A stretch of 64,000 bases of DNA from Flaccisagitta enflata (GCA_965153355.1 OZ231128.1:33914001-33978000), one strand, 5' to 3'; positions 10,943 to 21,705 are shown, counted from the first letter of the stretch. Translations and numbers: made by a program. Notes: generated by a model from the sequence alone, not told the origin.

Positions 10943-13900
10943 TTACAAAGGAGGATTAAGATTGAGAAGTATCTCTCGTAACGCGTTCACGTCTGGTCGA
11001 CGACGTGTATAAGAAAAATGACCAGGTCGAGGATTGGAGAAAAAACGAGGTTGACGTTGTCTTTGCCCATAGCTGGGTGGATTCTGATCATCGTCATTTG
11101 CCGGAGGACTATTGTCTTCTTGCAGTCTGAGAACCGGACCACCTTGATTTGAGAAGGTGCGTTCTCGCCGTTTTGTGAATCGTCTGGGCGTGGGAACGCA
11201 GGGACCGGAAGGAGGATCGCACGGACAGTGCGCAAGATTCGGATCAGGCGGCACGTGACCACCATGTGGATCTGGGACCGGCGGGCCGCTTGGAGCTGGC
11301 GAGACTGGAAGTGCGACTGGAGGCGGAGAAGCGGGAGTTGCACTTTCTGAGTTCTCATCTGAGAATGGAGATAGTGCTCGTGCTCTTCTTTGACCGCGTC
11401 GATTGACCGGCGGAGATTGTGGAGCCGCTGTGGGTTCGGACGCCACGTCGTGATTGGGCTCATTGTCCGAAGTCGTAGGCTCGTTGCGGAGGCGGTCTAG
11501 ATGCTGATTGAGATTGTCGTCCGACAATGGATTTTCATCGTTGCGCGTGTTGGAACGCGTTTGCCTTGACGATGGAGGAGGTTGATTGTTTGGACGTCGT
11601 GGGCGGCGGCCTGGACGTGGTGGGGAGGGAGGCGGAGATGGAGTAAGTTCCAGGTCTTCATCGTCTGTTGGCATTATCGCTGGTCTTAACCGCGAGATCG
11701 AGACGTTTTCGGGTCTTCCGCCTGGCATCGCAATTCGAAATGAGTTTTCTTGTCTGGAGATGACTCGAAATGGGCCCGAGTATGGGGCGTTGAACGAAGG
11801 TTGGACGCCACCTTTTCGCACCATCACATGTGAGGCTGTTTGAAGCTCGTCGGGTATGTGAATACGGGGGTGACGATGCGTCGACGTTGCTGTCTGTTGT
11901 AGACGCGCAACCTCCAGACGGAGATTGTTGAGAAAGTTTTGGTGTTGTTGAGCTCTTTCTTCCTCTGAGAGTGGTTGAGTTGAAAGAAGCGTACCCGGAA
12001 CAGTTAGACCTTCGCCGTAAACAATGTCTGCTGGCGAAGTACCCAGATCTGGTTTCAGAGTCGTTCTGATGGCAAGGAGGCTGCACGGAAGACGCCAAAA
12101 CCATTCGTTCGGTTCTTTGGATCCGAGAGCTATCAGCGACTCCTTGAGTCGTCGGTGGAATCGCTCCACTAGGCCGTTAGATTCCGGGTGATAGGCTGTT
12201 GTGAAATGGGATTTTATTCCCCATGTTCGCATCAGCTGGGTCCAAATCGCTGATGAAAATTGTGACCCATTATCGGTCGTTATGGATGCCGGTACCCCGT
12301 AGTTGGCGATGATTCCTTGCGCAAAGGCATCTGCAACTGCTGCTGCTGTTGTATCGGCGAGAGGGACCGCAACTGAACAACGGGAAAATCTGTCCACTGC
12401 CGTAAAGAGGTACGAGAAACCGTTTGAGTTTGGCATGGAGACCAAGTCGACATTCCAATGATCGAAACGTTTGGCCGGGATGGCAAAGTCGCCGATGGGT
12501 TGTACCGTATTTCTGGTTACTTTTGCCCGTTGGCATTCGAGACACTCGCGAGCCCATTTGGTAACATCCTGTTTCATGGAGGGCCAGACGAATTTAGCAG
12601 CTACGGCTTGGCATGTGCGGTGTACGCCTGGGTGGCCCAGGTTGTGAACCACTTCAAAAACACGTTTCCTCCAGGACAGGGGCACGAATGGACGAGCCGG
12701 GCCGTTTGAGACATCAACGATAATCGTGCAGCTTTCGAGTTGACATTTCTTCAGATTGAGTCCGGATCGGGCGTCGGATGATATCTGGCGGTAGTCGGGG
12801 TCGAGAGGTTGATCCCTTGCCATGTCCTCGAGGCTGATACCCATTGGGCCAATCGCGTTGACAACGTCCTGGAGATCGGATGTCGCTTCCGGGGTCACTG
12901 GCGTTTCTTCACGTGTGACGGTGGTCTCGCCGGGTGTTTCAATGATTGTTGAGACGGGCGTAATGATGCCAAATTCTATCATTGCAGTTATGAACGGGTG
13001 TTGGTGGGGCGGGTCGTCGGAAATCGCGTTTGCCTGTGCATCAGAGCCGGCTGGACGGGAGAGTTGGTCGGCAACAACGTTGGCCTTCCCCTGGATGTAC
13101 CTTACGTCGGTAGTGTACTCTGCAATACAGGCAAGTTGGTACTGCTGGCGAAGAGTTTGAGGATCTGTCTTTTTGTGGATGGACGGAGTCAAGCTCTGGT
13201 GGTCAGAATACAATGTGAACGGACGACCCTCGATCATGGGGCGGAAGTGGCGTATTGACTTGAATGAAGCCAGTAACTCTCTGTCGTAAGGGACCCATGC
13301 TTGTTGTCCTTCGGTTAACTTGGCGCTGTAAAAGGCCAGAGGTTCCCACCCGTTGGGTCCTTCTTGCTCGAGTACCCCGCCGATGGCTTGGTTTGAGGCG
13401 TCAGTGGTGACTGCTAGTCGGGCGCCTGGGCGAGGGTGATGCAGTAACGTTGCTTGTGCCAAAGCCTCTTTGACTGCGTCGAAGGATTTCTGGAGGTTAT
13501 CTGTCCACTCCAGAGTTTTTGGCTTGCCTTTGCCTTTGGGGCCCTTGAGGGAGTCGAAGAGGTAATTCATATGATCAGCTGCGCGTGGTATCCAACGGCG
13601 GTAGTAGTTGATCATACCGTTAAACCTCTGAAGTTCTTTGATCGTCGTGGGAGGTTCGGTGGAACGAATCGCTTCGACGCGTTCAGGTAGTGGTGCGATT
13701 CCTGTTGTTTCAACACGATACCCCAAGAAATCGAGCGACGGCTTGCCGAGGATGCACTTGGCTCGGTTAACGATCATGCCGTTTTCGGAGAGGATTTGGA
13801 AGACGGCTTTGAGGTGTTGTAAATGTTCTTCCATGTTGTCGGAGGCGACCAGGATATCGTCTATGTACACGAATACATATGGCAAATCCCCCAGGATTGA

Positions 13901-14908
13901 ATCCATCAGGCGCTGGAAATCCTGGCCTGCGTTTTTCAGGCCAAAGGGTGTCCTTGGAAAGATGAATAGTCCAAACGGCGTTATGACGGCCGTTTTGCCA
14001 ACGTCTTCGGGGGCGACGGGAATTTGATGGTATCCTTTGACCAGATCGATTTTCGAAAAAACTTTTTTGCCATGCAAATTTGCGTTAAAATCAGCAAGTG
14101 TTCGTACCGGATATTTGTCATCGGTAGTTATTGCATTGACGCGCCTGTAATTGCCGCAGACGCGCCACCCACCGCATGGGGTGGTCGGAGTACACGAGCA
14201 TGGGCTTAGGCATGGTTTTCGGGAAACCATGAGAGGTGAAGACCATTCTGATTTTCCCCTGTGGCAGATTCCTAGCTGCACTAGTTTGTCAATCTCTGCC
14301 TTTGCAACCTTCAATTTTTCCGCGTCGAGGCGTCGAGCTCGGGATTGTACCGGTCGTCCGGTAGTCGGAATATGGTGAAGTACCCCATGCTTCACTTCTT
14401 TGGGGGTAAAGGAAGGCGTGAGTATGTCGGGGAAGCTATTGAGTAGTTTATAGCAAGGGTCATTGACCTCGTTGACGTAGGTGACATGGTTTGTTTTGGC
14501 ATTTTGTGCAAACGTGGCCGGGAGGACATCTAGGCTGTCTAGATCCATTAGCGTACCGTCGCGATGATTGGGGGCCAGATAAAATGATGCCAAAAAGTCT
14601 GCACCGAGGATGCGTTGGCGGACGTTTGCGATGACGAATTCAAATTCAAAACTACGGCTGCCTATTAACAAAGTTTTGCGTATTTTCCCATAGCATTCAA
14701 TTTTCGTGCCATTGGCGGCGCAAAGTTGAGTGCCGTTGGGGCCGATGCGGCGTTGTGAGGATGTTGGGGGAATAATGGACAAGAGGGCCCCACCATCGAC
14801 GAGCCATCTGTGTCCTTCGTTTCCGTCCTTGACGTGAAGTGTCCGTTTTGGCCGGTCGCGGCATTCACGCCTGCCAGCCGGCCTTGCCGTTTGATGGGAC
14901 ATTTGTGA
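10943..14908 (-). CDS. pol: Pol polyprotein (protease, RT, RNase H, integrase) of the Ty3/gypsy element
   Basis: The open frame runs from 15451 to 10943 (1502 codons). Because it overlaps gag to 14865, the pol-specific part begins near frame residue 185-195. Domains, numbered from 15451: retropepsin-like motif LVDGGALLS near 217-225 (Gly where Thr/Ser is usual) with ILGADF near 281; reverse transcriptase with YIDD at 529-532; RNase H with Asp at 684 and YSDHQS near 748; integrase HHCC zinc finger (H..H..C..C) at 936-973; integrase core D1002, D1060 and E1096 with D-35-E spacing. A Pro/Arg-rich tail of about 250 residues follows. No stops interrupt it. Pol lies in the +1 frame relative to gag, so expression presumably needs a frameshift. 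Codons are GC-richer than the flanks. Confidence 0.93.
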   Translation of the reverse strand, partial: SQMSHQTARPAGRRECRDRPKRTLHVKDGNEGHRWLVDGGALLSIIPPTSSQRRIGPNGTQLCAANGTKIECYGKIRKTLLIGSRSFEFEFVIANVRQRILGADFLASFYLAPNHRDGTLMDLDSLDVLPATFAQNAKTNHVTYVNEVNDPCYKLLNSFPDILTPSFTPKEVKHGVLHHIPTTGRPVQSRARRLDAEKLKVAKAEIDKLVQLGICHRGKSEWSSPLMVSRKPCLSPCSCTPTTPCGGWRVCGNYRRVNAITTDDKYPVRTLADFNANLHGKKVFSKIDLVKGYHQIPVAPEDVGKTAVITPFGLFIFPRTPFGLKNAGQDFQRLMDSILGDLPYVFVYIDDILVASDNMEEHLQHLKAVFQILSENGMIVNRAKCILGKPSLDFLGYRVETTGIAPLPERVEAIRSTEPPTTIKELQRFNGMINYYRRWIPRAADHMNYLFDSLKGPKGKGKPKTLEWTDNLQKSFDAVKEALAQATLLHHPRPGARLAVTTDASNQAIGGVLEQEGPNGWEPLAFYSAKLTEGQQAWVPYDRELLASFKSIRHFRPMIEGRPFTLYSDHQSLTPSIHKKTDPQTLRQQYQLACIAEYTTDVRYIQGKANVVADQLSRPAGSDAQANAISDDPPHQHPFITAMIEFGIITPVSTIIETPGETTVTREETPVTPEATSDLQDVVNAIGPMGISLEDMARDQPLDPDYRQISSDARSGLNLKKCQLESCTIIVDVSNGPARPFVPLSWRKRVFEVVHNLGHPGVHRTCQAVAAKFVWPSMKQDVTKWARECLECQRAKVTRNTVQPIGDFAIPAKRFDHWNVDLVSMPNSNGFSYLFTAVDRFSRCSVAVPLADTTAAAVADAFAQGIIANYGVPASITTDNGSQFSSAIWTQLMRTWGIKSHFTTAYHPESNGLVERFHRRLKESLIALGSKEPNEWFWRLPCSLLAIRTTLKPDLGTSPADIVYGEGLTVPGTLLSTQPLSEEERAQQHQNFLNNLRLEVARLQQTATSTHRHPRIHIPDELQTASHVMVRKGGVQPSFNAPYSGPFRVISRQENSFRIAMPGGRPENVSISRLRPAIMPTDDEDLELTPSPPPSPPRPGRRPRRPNNQPPPSSRQTRSNTRNDENPLSDDNLNQHLDRLRNEPTTSDNEPNHDVASEPTAAPQSPPVNRRGQRRARALSPFSDENSESATPASPPPVALPVSPAPSGPPVPDPHGGHVPPDPNLAHCPCDPPSGPCVPTPRRFTKRRERTFSNQGGPVLRLQEDNSPPANDDDQNPPSYGQRQRQPRFFSNPRPGHFSYTRRRPDVNALREILLNLNPPL

Positions 14909-16028
14909 ACTTGTCACAGCCTCTTTCGCAGGTCCGAGCGTTGTCGCCAAACTGCACATGATACTTGCAGAGTTTTTGAACTGTTGGCTGGCCTTTATTT
15001 TCCCGGCGTTGTCCTGTTTGAGGCGGTTTTGCCGGGTTGCCGCTAGGCGTGCCACTGCGGGAGTTGTGACTTGAGGAAGCTGCGGATGGCTCTGCTCTTG
15101 GGCGCTGGCTGCGGAAACGATTGCGCTGTGGCGGTTTGCGACTGACCGCATTGATGTCGTCGTCGTCGTTGAGGCTAAGGCTCTCGAAGGAAGCGGGGAT
15201 TGCATTGACGCCATTTGATGATTGGGTGGCGTGGCGGGGACGTCCTTCGGAGTCAAAGTATGCATCAGCCACTTTGGCGGCCTCGGTGAGTGACATCGTC
15301 TCGAACCGTTCTTGCAGCATGCGGCGGACGTCGACTGGCATTTCGCGTACGAGCATCTCTTTCTTGATGTCGTCAATGGTGACGTCTTTCGTTTTGTCGT
15401 TAAGTGCGGCGACGTATTGCGATGGTTTCCTTCCTTCCCTTTTGAAACCATCGAGGAAAATCGCCGTGCGTTGCTGTTTGGACGGGCCGAACTCTTTTCG
15501 TAGATAGTCGAGGAAGGCGGTCCAGTTGGCTGGCGTAGCGTCGCCGTACAAAAATTCGTCTATGCGTGGATCGTAGCCCACTGGAAATTTGGTCTCAAGG
15601 AACGCAAATTTTTTGTTGATTGCCGTGATATTGGCTCGGATAAACGCGTTTTCGGTTCGCTTTATCCAGATCTCGGTGTGGGCTTTATCAAACGGCGGTA
15701 TTTCCGGCTTTCTTCTGATGGCGTCAGGAATTGTGGCTGCGGCCGCGGCCGTTTCGTTGCGGAATTCTGCCCGGACTTCATTGCGGATCTGTTGGCGAAG
15801 GGCCTCTAGTTGCTCTTCTGTCGCCATGGCGTCGAGGAATTGGTCGCGGACTGGAGCTGGAGCCGGAGGAAAGTTGAATACCCCCGGAGGGGGTGCTGGC
15901 GCCGCTGGGCTCGGGGATCGTGAGCGTATCAACTCGGAGCGGCCGAGGCCGTGATTAAGGACTATTGGAGGAACGTCTAGATGGCGGCGCTGATCGCGTG
16001 CTGCAGCTCTTTGGTCGCGGCTGTTCAT
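14865..16028 (-). CDS. gag: Gag-like capsid/nucleocapsid protein of the Ty3/gypsy element
   Basis: 387 residues from the ATG at 16028. An Arg- and Pro-rich N-terminus (residues 1-75) is followed by a helical capsid-like region with the retrotransposon pattern W..R.E..F....I near 125-140 and KF..L...L. The C-terminus has a zinc-knuckle-like segment (CKYHVQFGDNARTCERGC), the form seen in Mag-type Ty3/gypsy Gag. It overlaps the pol frame by 587 bp. The start is the first ATG after the leader. The role is assembly of the virus-like particle and RNA packaging, known from the family. Confidence 0.85.
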   Translation of the reverse strand: MNSRDQRAAARDQRRHLDVPPIVLNHGLGRSELIRSRSPSPAAPAPPPGVFNFPPAPAPVRDQFLDAMATEEQLEALRQQIRNEVRAEFRNETAAAAATIPDAIRRKPEIPPFDKAHTEIWIKRTENAFIRANITAINKKFAFLETKFPVGYDPRIDEFLYGDATPANWTAFLDYLRKEFGPSKQQRTAIFLDGFKREGRKPSQYVAALNDKTKDVTIDDIKKEMLVREMPVDVRRMLQERFETMSLTEAAKVADAYFDSEGRPRHATQSSNGVNAIPASFESLSLNDDDDINAVSRKPPQRNRFRSQRPRAEPSAASSSHNSRSGTPSGNPAKPPQTGQRRENKGQPTVQKLCKYHVQFGDNARTCERGCDKFTNVPSNGKAGWQA

Positions 16029-17558
16029 TGGAAGTGAAATGAGGGAAAGAAATCAGGCAGTACCTGGATTTATCAGCAATTAAAAATCCCTATTACCCCG
16101 ATTCACCTGATAGGGCAGGTGGCTGTGCCTGCACCGGGGACTTCCTTGTTGCCACGCTTCTTGTCTGGGCAGGAGCGTCCACGGCGGCTCCAACACTGCA
16201 GGAGCTCAGATTGAGAGAAATATTTATTGTGGTTTCGTTCCACACGCTGCGGAGGTCATTGTGGTTGATTTCGAGCGGATTTGTTTTTGAACGGGAATCT
16301 CATTTGCATAGAGCGGTAGGATCGGGTTAGTGAGATGATTGATAGAATTACGAGAGTTTCATTCAGAGGGTCCAAGGGAGACCAGAAATTCGATCGAAAT
16401 TTGCCTACGAGTAGCGGTTCAGGAGATATCGGCAGGCAAAGTTTGCTGGGCTGCTCATTTGCATACAGTAGTCAGGACTGGAGCGAATTTGACTTGTGAC
16501 ATGAGATTCGGAATGGCAAGGTTCGACTTTATCAGTTGCGGTGAAGAATCATTGCTGTCGGACCAGGGGTTCAGAAGATATGAGCCATTCAAGATTCAGT
16601 CCTTGGCAGGGGTAGCTCATTTGCATATCGTGGTTCGGAATTGCAACTGTAAGATGACCATCGGAATCGCAAGGTCCATTATATGGGAGGCGAAGCTAGG
16701 TAGATTGAGGCTACGGGCGATGGTTCAGAAGTTATTGGCAAAAGAAGCGTTTCAAAGGGAGCGATTTTGCGTTTTGTTCCGTAGGAGCCAAACCGTTGAT
16801 AGAAGAGACCCGTGGGGGGTAAAATCGGCGGCCCCTAGGTCTTGCGACTTCGGGGACCCCCCAACTTGCTTCGTTGAGATCGACGGAGTGGTTTCGGCCC
16901 GGGCTTCGCCAGTACCGTGACATGCAAATGGGTAAGGGTGTATGCAGCAAGTCCAGGACAGAGGCCAGAGGCTCAGGGGCCAGATGACATGGGAGGTGCA
17001 AGTGTGAGATTGGCCAGGGTGAGTCAAGTCTGTCAGTTGGGGGAACTCGGAGGAACCCAACCGTAAGAGAGTATACAGGCAAGACAGTCCAGTTAGAAGT
17101 GTATGGAATCCCTGGTGTGCAACCTGCACAATAGTGACCTTGACACTGGTCCAAGCGGCGAGGGGAGAAGGATGTCAAAAAATATGCTTTTGGGTGGCAG
17201 ACCTAAACAGGTGGCTACCCCAGCAACCATTCCACTCTCAACCCAAGTTACTTGGAGACCAATGAGATGTGTTAACCCCACAGCAGGGCACAATGTCAGA
17301 TTTCGGCTCAACCGTGCGGTATATCGTACCACGGGGAGAGGTCTCCGGCGTATGAGGACGCTATGAGGACTCCCCTACAGCATCACCAGGGTCTTGCCCG
17401 TGCTAGGGTCTGTCATCCGCACACACCGACCAGGAGGCTCCAGAGACCTTGCACAGACTTAGTACAGAACATGGTCCATGGGGACTAAGAACCTAAGTTC
17501 AACTCAAAGGGAACATGAGCATGGAACAATAGATGGACCTGGCTTTCGTCCGCACCAA

Positions 17559-18193
17559 TGATAGATGTCATCCGAGTGGCACCCAATCCTGCTAACCTTA
17601 GGAAGGGTAGGGTTAACAGGAGACTAAGCAGAGGGTAACTGCAGACCAGATAGTAGCAAGACAGTATGAACCATCAGGTTCCAAGCAAAAGCCAGACTGA
17701 TTAACAAGGCAAATCCTCTGCATTTAAAGGGAGCTATTATGCAACCGGATTATTACCGGCAATTCAATAGATCAGGCAAATCCTGATCTGGATAAAAGAA
17801 TGACGAAATAAGCGATATGATTGGCTCCCCTAAGTGCACCAGAAAAAGGGTGCTTCAATCCTATTCTAGAACATTCCGTGACCGGATTGAAGGCGGCAAG
17901 TTATGCAACTAACTAGCTATTTGTGATTGGTCAAGAAGCTGACAATGAGGCGCTCTCATTGGCCAGGGGAATTCAGAAAAGGGGCCTTCAATCCTCCCTG
18001 GCAAATTGCCAGCAATAATCCGCCTCGTGGACGGATGTCCTAATCATGTAACAACTTCATATAGTAAAACATGTTACGGAACATAAGTGAAACGAGGGGC
18101 TAGCAGCTAAATGCTGAATCAAGGGTTATTGGAAAAAGTAACTTCCAGCTGCCAGCAATAATCCTCTATTGCTAAAAGACTCTAAAGGTGAAA
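17559..18193 (-). repeat. 5' LTR, slightly truncated at its outer edge
   Basis: Begins on the + strand tgatagatgtcatccgagtg and ends gtgaaa directly against ccttaggg of the satellite; compared with the other LTR, tctaca is missing at the outer end. On the minus strand it ends ATCTATCA next to the putative primer-binding site. Confidence 0.88.
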
Positions 18194-18415
18194 CCTTAGG
18201 GTTAGGGGTGATGTTGGGGTTGAGGTTATTGGGGTTAGGGTTAGGGGTGGGGTTTTAGGGGTGATGTTGGGGTTAGAGGGTTAGGGTGATGTTGGGGTTA
18301 GTGATTTGGTTTAGGTGTTGGGGGGTGTGTTGTGTTGGTTGTGTGTTGGGGTTAGGGTTAGGGGTGATGTTGGGGTTAGGGTTAGGGGTGATGTCAGGGT
18401 TAGGGGCGCTGTTGG
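18194..18415 (+). repeat. Continuation of the telomere-like satellite
   Basis: More degenerate TTAGGG/GGGGTGATGTT units than on the left side of the retrotransposon. It ends about 80 bp before the last exon of the transposase gene. Confidence 0.85.
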
Positions 18416-18498
18416 GGGTAGTTGACAATGAAGTTCCAAGCAAGGTTGAAAGTGAAGTTGGAATATGTCTATGAAATTATCCACTTTTTCTTAACAAG

Positions 18499-18689
18499 TG
18501 GTTAACGAAATTGACCTTCGCAAATGTTATATCGATATTGACAAGAAGTTCAAGGGGCAACACGGCATCATCCTTACAATGTCACAATGGAGAAAACTGG
18601 TCCAAGCTGCCAATTATGTTGACAAAAAGATTGAAATTGTTGCAGCGCAGATGAAGAATTCAAAGAAATTGAAAAAAAGCCAACGTTAA
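18499..18689 (+). other. PC4-like domain exon of the transposase gene
   Basis: Last exon, ending in TAA. Residues VNEIDLRKCYID, GIILTMSQWRKL and YVDKKIE match the strand-strand-helix core of the transcriptional coactivator p15/PC4 domain, whose family pattern is I-D-I/L-R-x-Y ... G-I-x-L ... Q-W-x-x-L. The first strand (RIHLGSNKFAIL) lies on the previous exon 9 kb upstream. In the family this fold binds single-stranded DNA. A Lys-rich tail (KNSKKLKKSQR) ends the protein. The frame needs one extra base at the junction. Confidence 0.65.
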
Positions 18690-18744
18690 TGGGTTAGATT
18701 TTATTGCGTTTTATTGAGTTCGCGTTTTATTGAGTTAGGATGGG

Positions 18745-19060
18745 AGATAGCTATTGGAGTAGGAAATTTGAAACGCCACCCCTCTAAATCAGTAAGACCC
18801 ACCTCTGAATCCACCCCTTTAGCCACCTCTACAGCCACCTCTACGGCCACCCATATAGCCACTTCCATGGCCACCCCTACAACTACCCTTAAAGCCACCC
18901 CAATAGCCATCTCCTACCTAATTGTAGGGGTGGCTTTAAGGGTGGCCATGGAAGTGGCTATACGGGTGGCCGTAGAGGTGGCTGTAGAGGTGGCTAAAGG
19001 GGTGGATTCAGAGGTGGATCTTACTGATTTAGAGGGGTGGCATTTCAAATTGCTGGGGTG
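18745..19060. repeat. Long hairpin of GCCACC/GGTGGC units
   Basis: About 150 bp of tandem GCCACC-containing 6-12-mers is followed, after a short loop near 18905-18925, by its inverted complement (gtggctttaagggtggccat ...). The left arm carries atagccatctcctacc and a near-perfect partner follows immediately. Both strands are open as Val/Ala or Thr/Ser repeats because of the composition; I do not call a gene. Further GGTGGC units continue to 19110. Confidence 0.85.
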
Positions 19061-19149
19061 GCCGGGGTGGCTGGTGGGGTGGCTTAGCCACCCCTCCGGC
19101 CATCCCAGCCACTCCAGCACAAATTAAAAGAGACTTGGATTACGAACTT

Positions 19150-20429
<1,280 letters not shown>

Positions 20430-20430
<1 letters not shown>

Positions 20431-21060
20431 ATATACCCTCTGATAGACATACGAGGATGCATCTTAAACCTGCATATAGCTACTTATAAATGTATTGTAA
20501 ATATAGAGGGGGATTTGACAAAATCCATCAGGAAAAAATTGTAACTCTGAATTTTATTGGTTTCTTTGCTTGATGGAATAAAAAATAATATTGAAAGTTT
20601 AAAAAAATCATTGAAATATATGATAATTTAATTGAAAAAATACAATGATTAACAATTCTAAAAAAAAATTGAAAAATAAAAAACAAATGATAAAAAATGA
20701 GATTTGCAAAAAAAAAACTAAAAAAGGGTGAAGAATAAAAAGTGATGCTTAAAAAGTGACAAAAAAATTGAAAAAAAAGAATATAAAAGTGAAAAATGAA
20801 AATTCAAAAATGAATAGTAAGAAATAAAAAAGTAAATTAAGGATATAAGAGATGAAATATAACATGAATAAAAAAAGAATAAGTCTAAAGTAAAAGGTGA
20901 GTAAAGAGTAAAAATAAAATATATGAGATAGAGAATAAAGAATAAAAAAAGTTACTACTAAACAATATAAAACTATATAAAAAACCTAAGGATACATTTT
21001 TTTCCAGGTTGGTTTAGATTGTCTGCTTAAGTCCCTCCACTGATAAAAAAAAATTTAATG
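20430..21060. other. AT-rich sequence with no recognisable gene
   Basis: Strongly AT-rich with many short A-runs and TGAAAAAT-like words; no conserved frame, splice pattern or inverted ends were seen. Confidence 0.6.
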
Positions 21061-21084
21061 CATAAATATGTTTGCAATAAAACT

Positions 21085-21107
21085 TTTACAGAGAGAGAGA
21101 AAAAGAA

Positions 21108-21140
<33 letters not shown>

Positions 21141-21151
21141 GAGAGAGTGAA

Positions 21152-21222
<71 letters not shown>

Positions 21223-21255
21223 CAGAGACAGAGAGAGAGAGACAGAGAGAGGAGA
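21085..21255. repeat. GA/GAAA microsatellite
   Basis: (GA)n with GAAA and CAGA interruptions, complementary in type to the CT block at 19.5-20 kb. The two tracts and the two palindromes are arranged roughly symmetrically. Confidence 0.9.
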
Positions 21256-21304
21256 AAACCATTCTCAGTATTAGTTTCCAAATCATCACAATAGAGAATG
21301 GATA

Positions 21305-21385
21305 TTGACGCTATGGAGAATTCTCAGTAGCGTCAAAATGTGTAGTTGTCATCGTTGACGCTACCGAGAATTCTCGGTAGCGTCA
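21305..21385. repeat. Pair of TGACGCTA palindromes, one perfect over 30 bp
   Basis: 21356-21385 is an exact palindrome: TGACGCTACCGAGAA, then its complement around GAATTC. 21306-21335 is the same structure with two mismatched pairs (TGACGCTATGGAGAA). Confidence 0.9.
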
Positions 21386-21391
21386 GTCACT

Positions 21392-21705
21392 CATGATGAC
21401 AGTAGTTGAAGATGATGACAGTAGTTGAAGATGATGACAGTAGTTGAAGATGATGGCAGTAGATGAAGATGATGACAGTAGTTGAAGATGATGACAGTAG
21501 TTGAAGATGATGACAGTAGTTGACGATGATGACAATAGTTGACGATGATGACAATAGTTGAAGATGATGACAATAGTTGAAGATGATGACAATAGTTGAA
21601 GATGATGACAATAGTTGAACGTGATGACAGTAGTTGAAGATGATGACAGTAGTTGAAGATGATGACAGTTGTTGAAGATGATGACAGTAGTTGAAGATGA
21701 ATCTT
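21392..21705 (+). repeat. 19-bp tandem repeat (gatgatgacagtagttgaa)
   Basis: About 16 copies of a 19-bp unit with few substitutions (cag/caa variants). The same words occur once at 19358 (ttgaagatgatgacgggag), tying both ends of the palindrome/CT block together. Confidence 0.9.

Larger units (their letters stand above)
10056..18193 (-). mobile_element. Ty3/gypsy-type LTR retrotransposon inserted in the telomere-like array
   Basis: Two direct repeats of about 640 bp (10056-10697 and 17559-18193) flank gag and pol on the minus strand. The LTRs differ by only scattered small changes seen by eye, so insertion is recent. Read on the minus strand the 3' LTR is TGTAGAT...ATCTACA, preceded by a G-run polypurine tract (complement at 10701-10708). 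The 5' LTR has lost its outermost six bases (TGTAGA) where it meets the satellite at 18194. A leader of about 1.5 kb separates the 5' LTR from gag. The candidate primer-binding site is TTGGTGCGGACGAAAGCC just after the 5' LTR; the tRNA was not identified. No clean target duplication could be fixed, because the target is itself repetitive. Confidence 0.93.
5484..18689 (+). pseudogene. Merlin/IS1595-like DDE transposase fused to a PC4-like domain (8 exons, probably decaying)
   Basis: Exons 5484-5757, 7327-7631, 7750-7780, 8141-8239, 8560-8734, 9078-9291, 9398-9499 and 18499-18689. Phases agree through exon 7 (400 codons). Exon 1 has an N-terminal zinc ribbon (CPVC ... C). Exon 2 has the family motif RTGSWFHG and the first acidic region (EKDELKFG); exons 3-5 give GAWVFG, ERGTTKC, the second Asp (VVSDSWRAY), VNH and the third acidic residue (HTNSIEGTW); exon 6 gives YLAEFMWRRR. 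Exons 7-8 encode a PC4-like fold (RIHLG, EIDLRKCYID, HGIILTMSQW). Two lesions are seen: TAG at 7425-7427 where relatives usually carry Trp, and a final exon needing phase 1 while exon 7 ends in phase 0. The DDE residues remain. It could be a recently dying transposon gene, a domesticated gene with sequencing errors, or a gene using readthrough. Confidence 0.7.

Noticed and set aside
11586-15954. Several + strand frames of 60-130 aa across the retrotransposon
   Set aside because: They are shadows of the GC-rich gag/pol frames on the minus strand.
16339-17366. 193-aa + strand and 148-aa minus-strand frames in the retrotransposon leader
   Set aside because: Located in the untranslated leader, without family motifs. 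A leader ORF is possible but not supported.
9620-18415. True chromosome end
   Set aside because: TTAGGG-like units are degenerate, interrupted by a retrotransposon and flanked by exons of one gene on both sides; this is interstitial.
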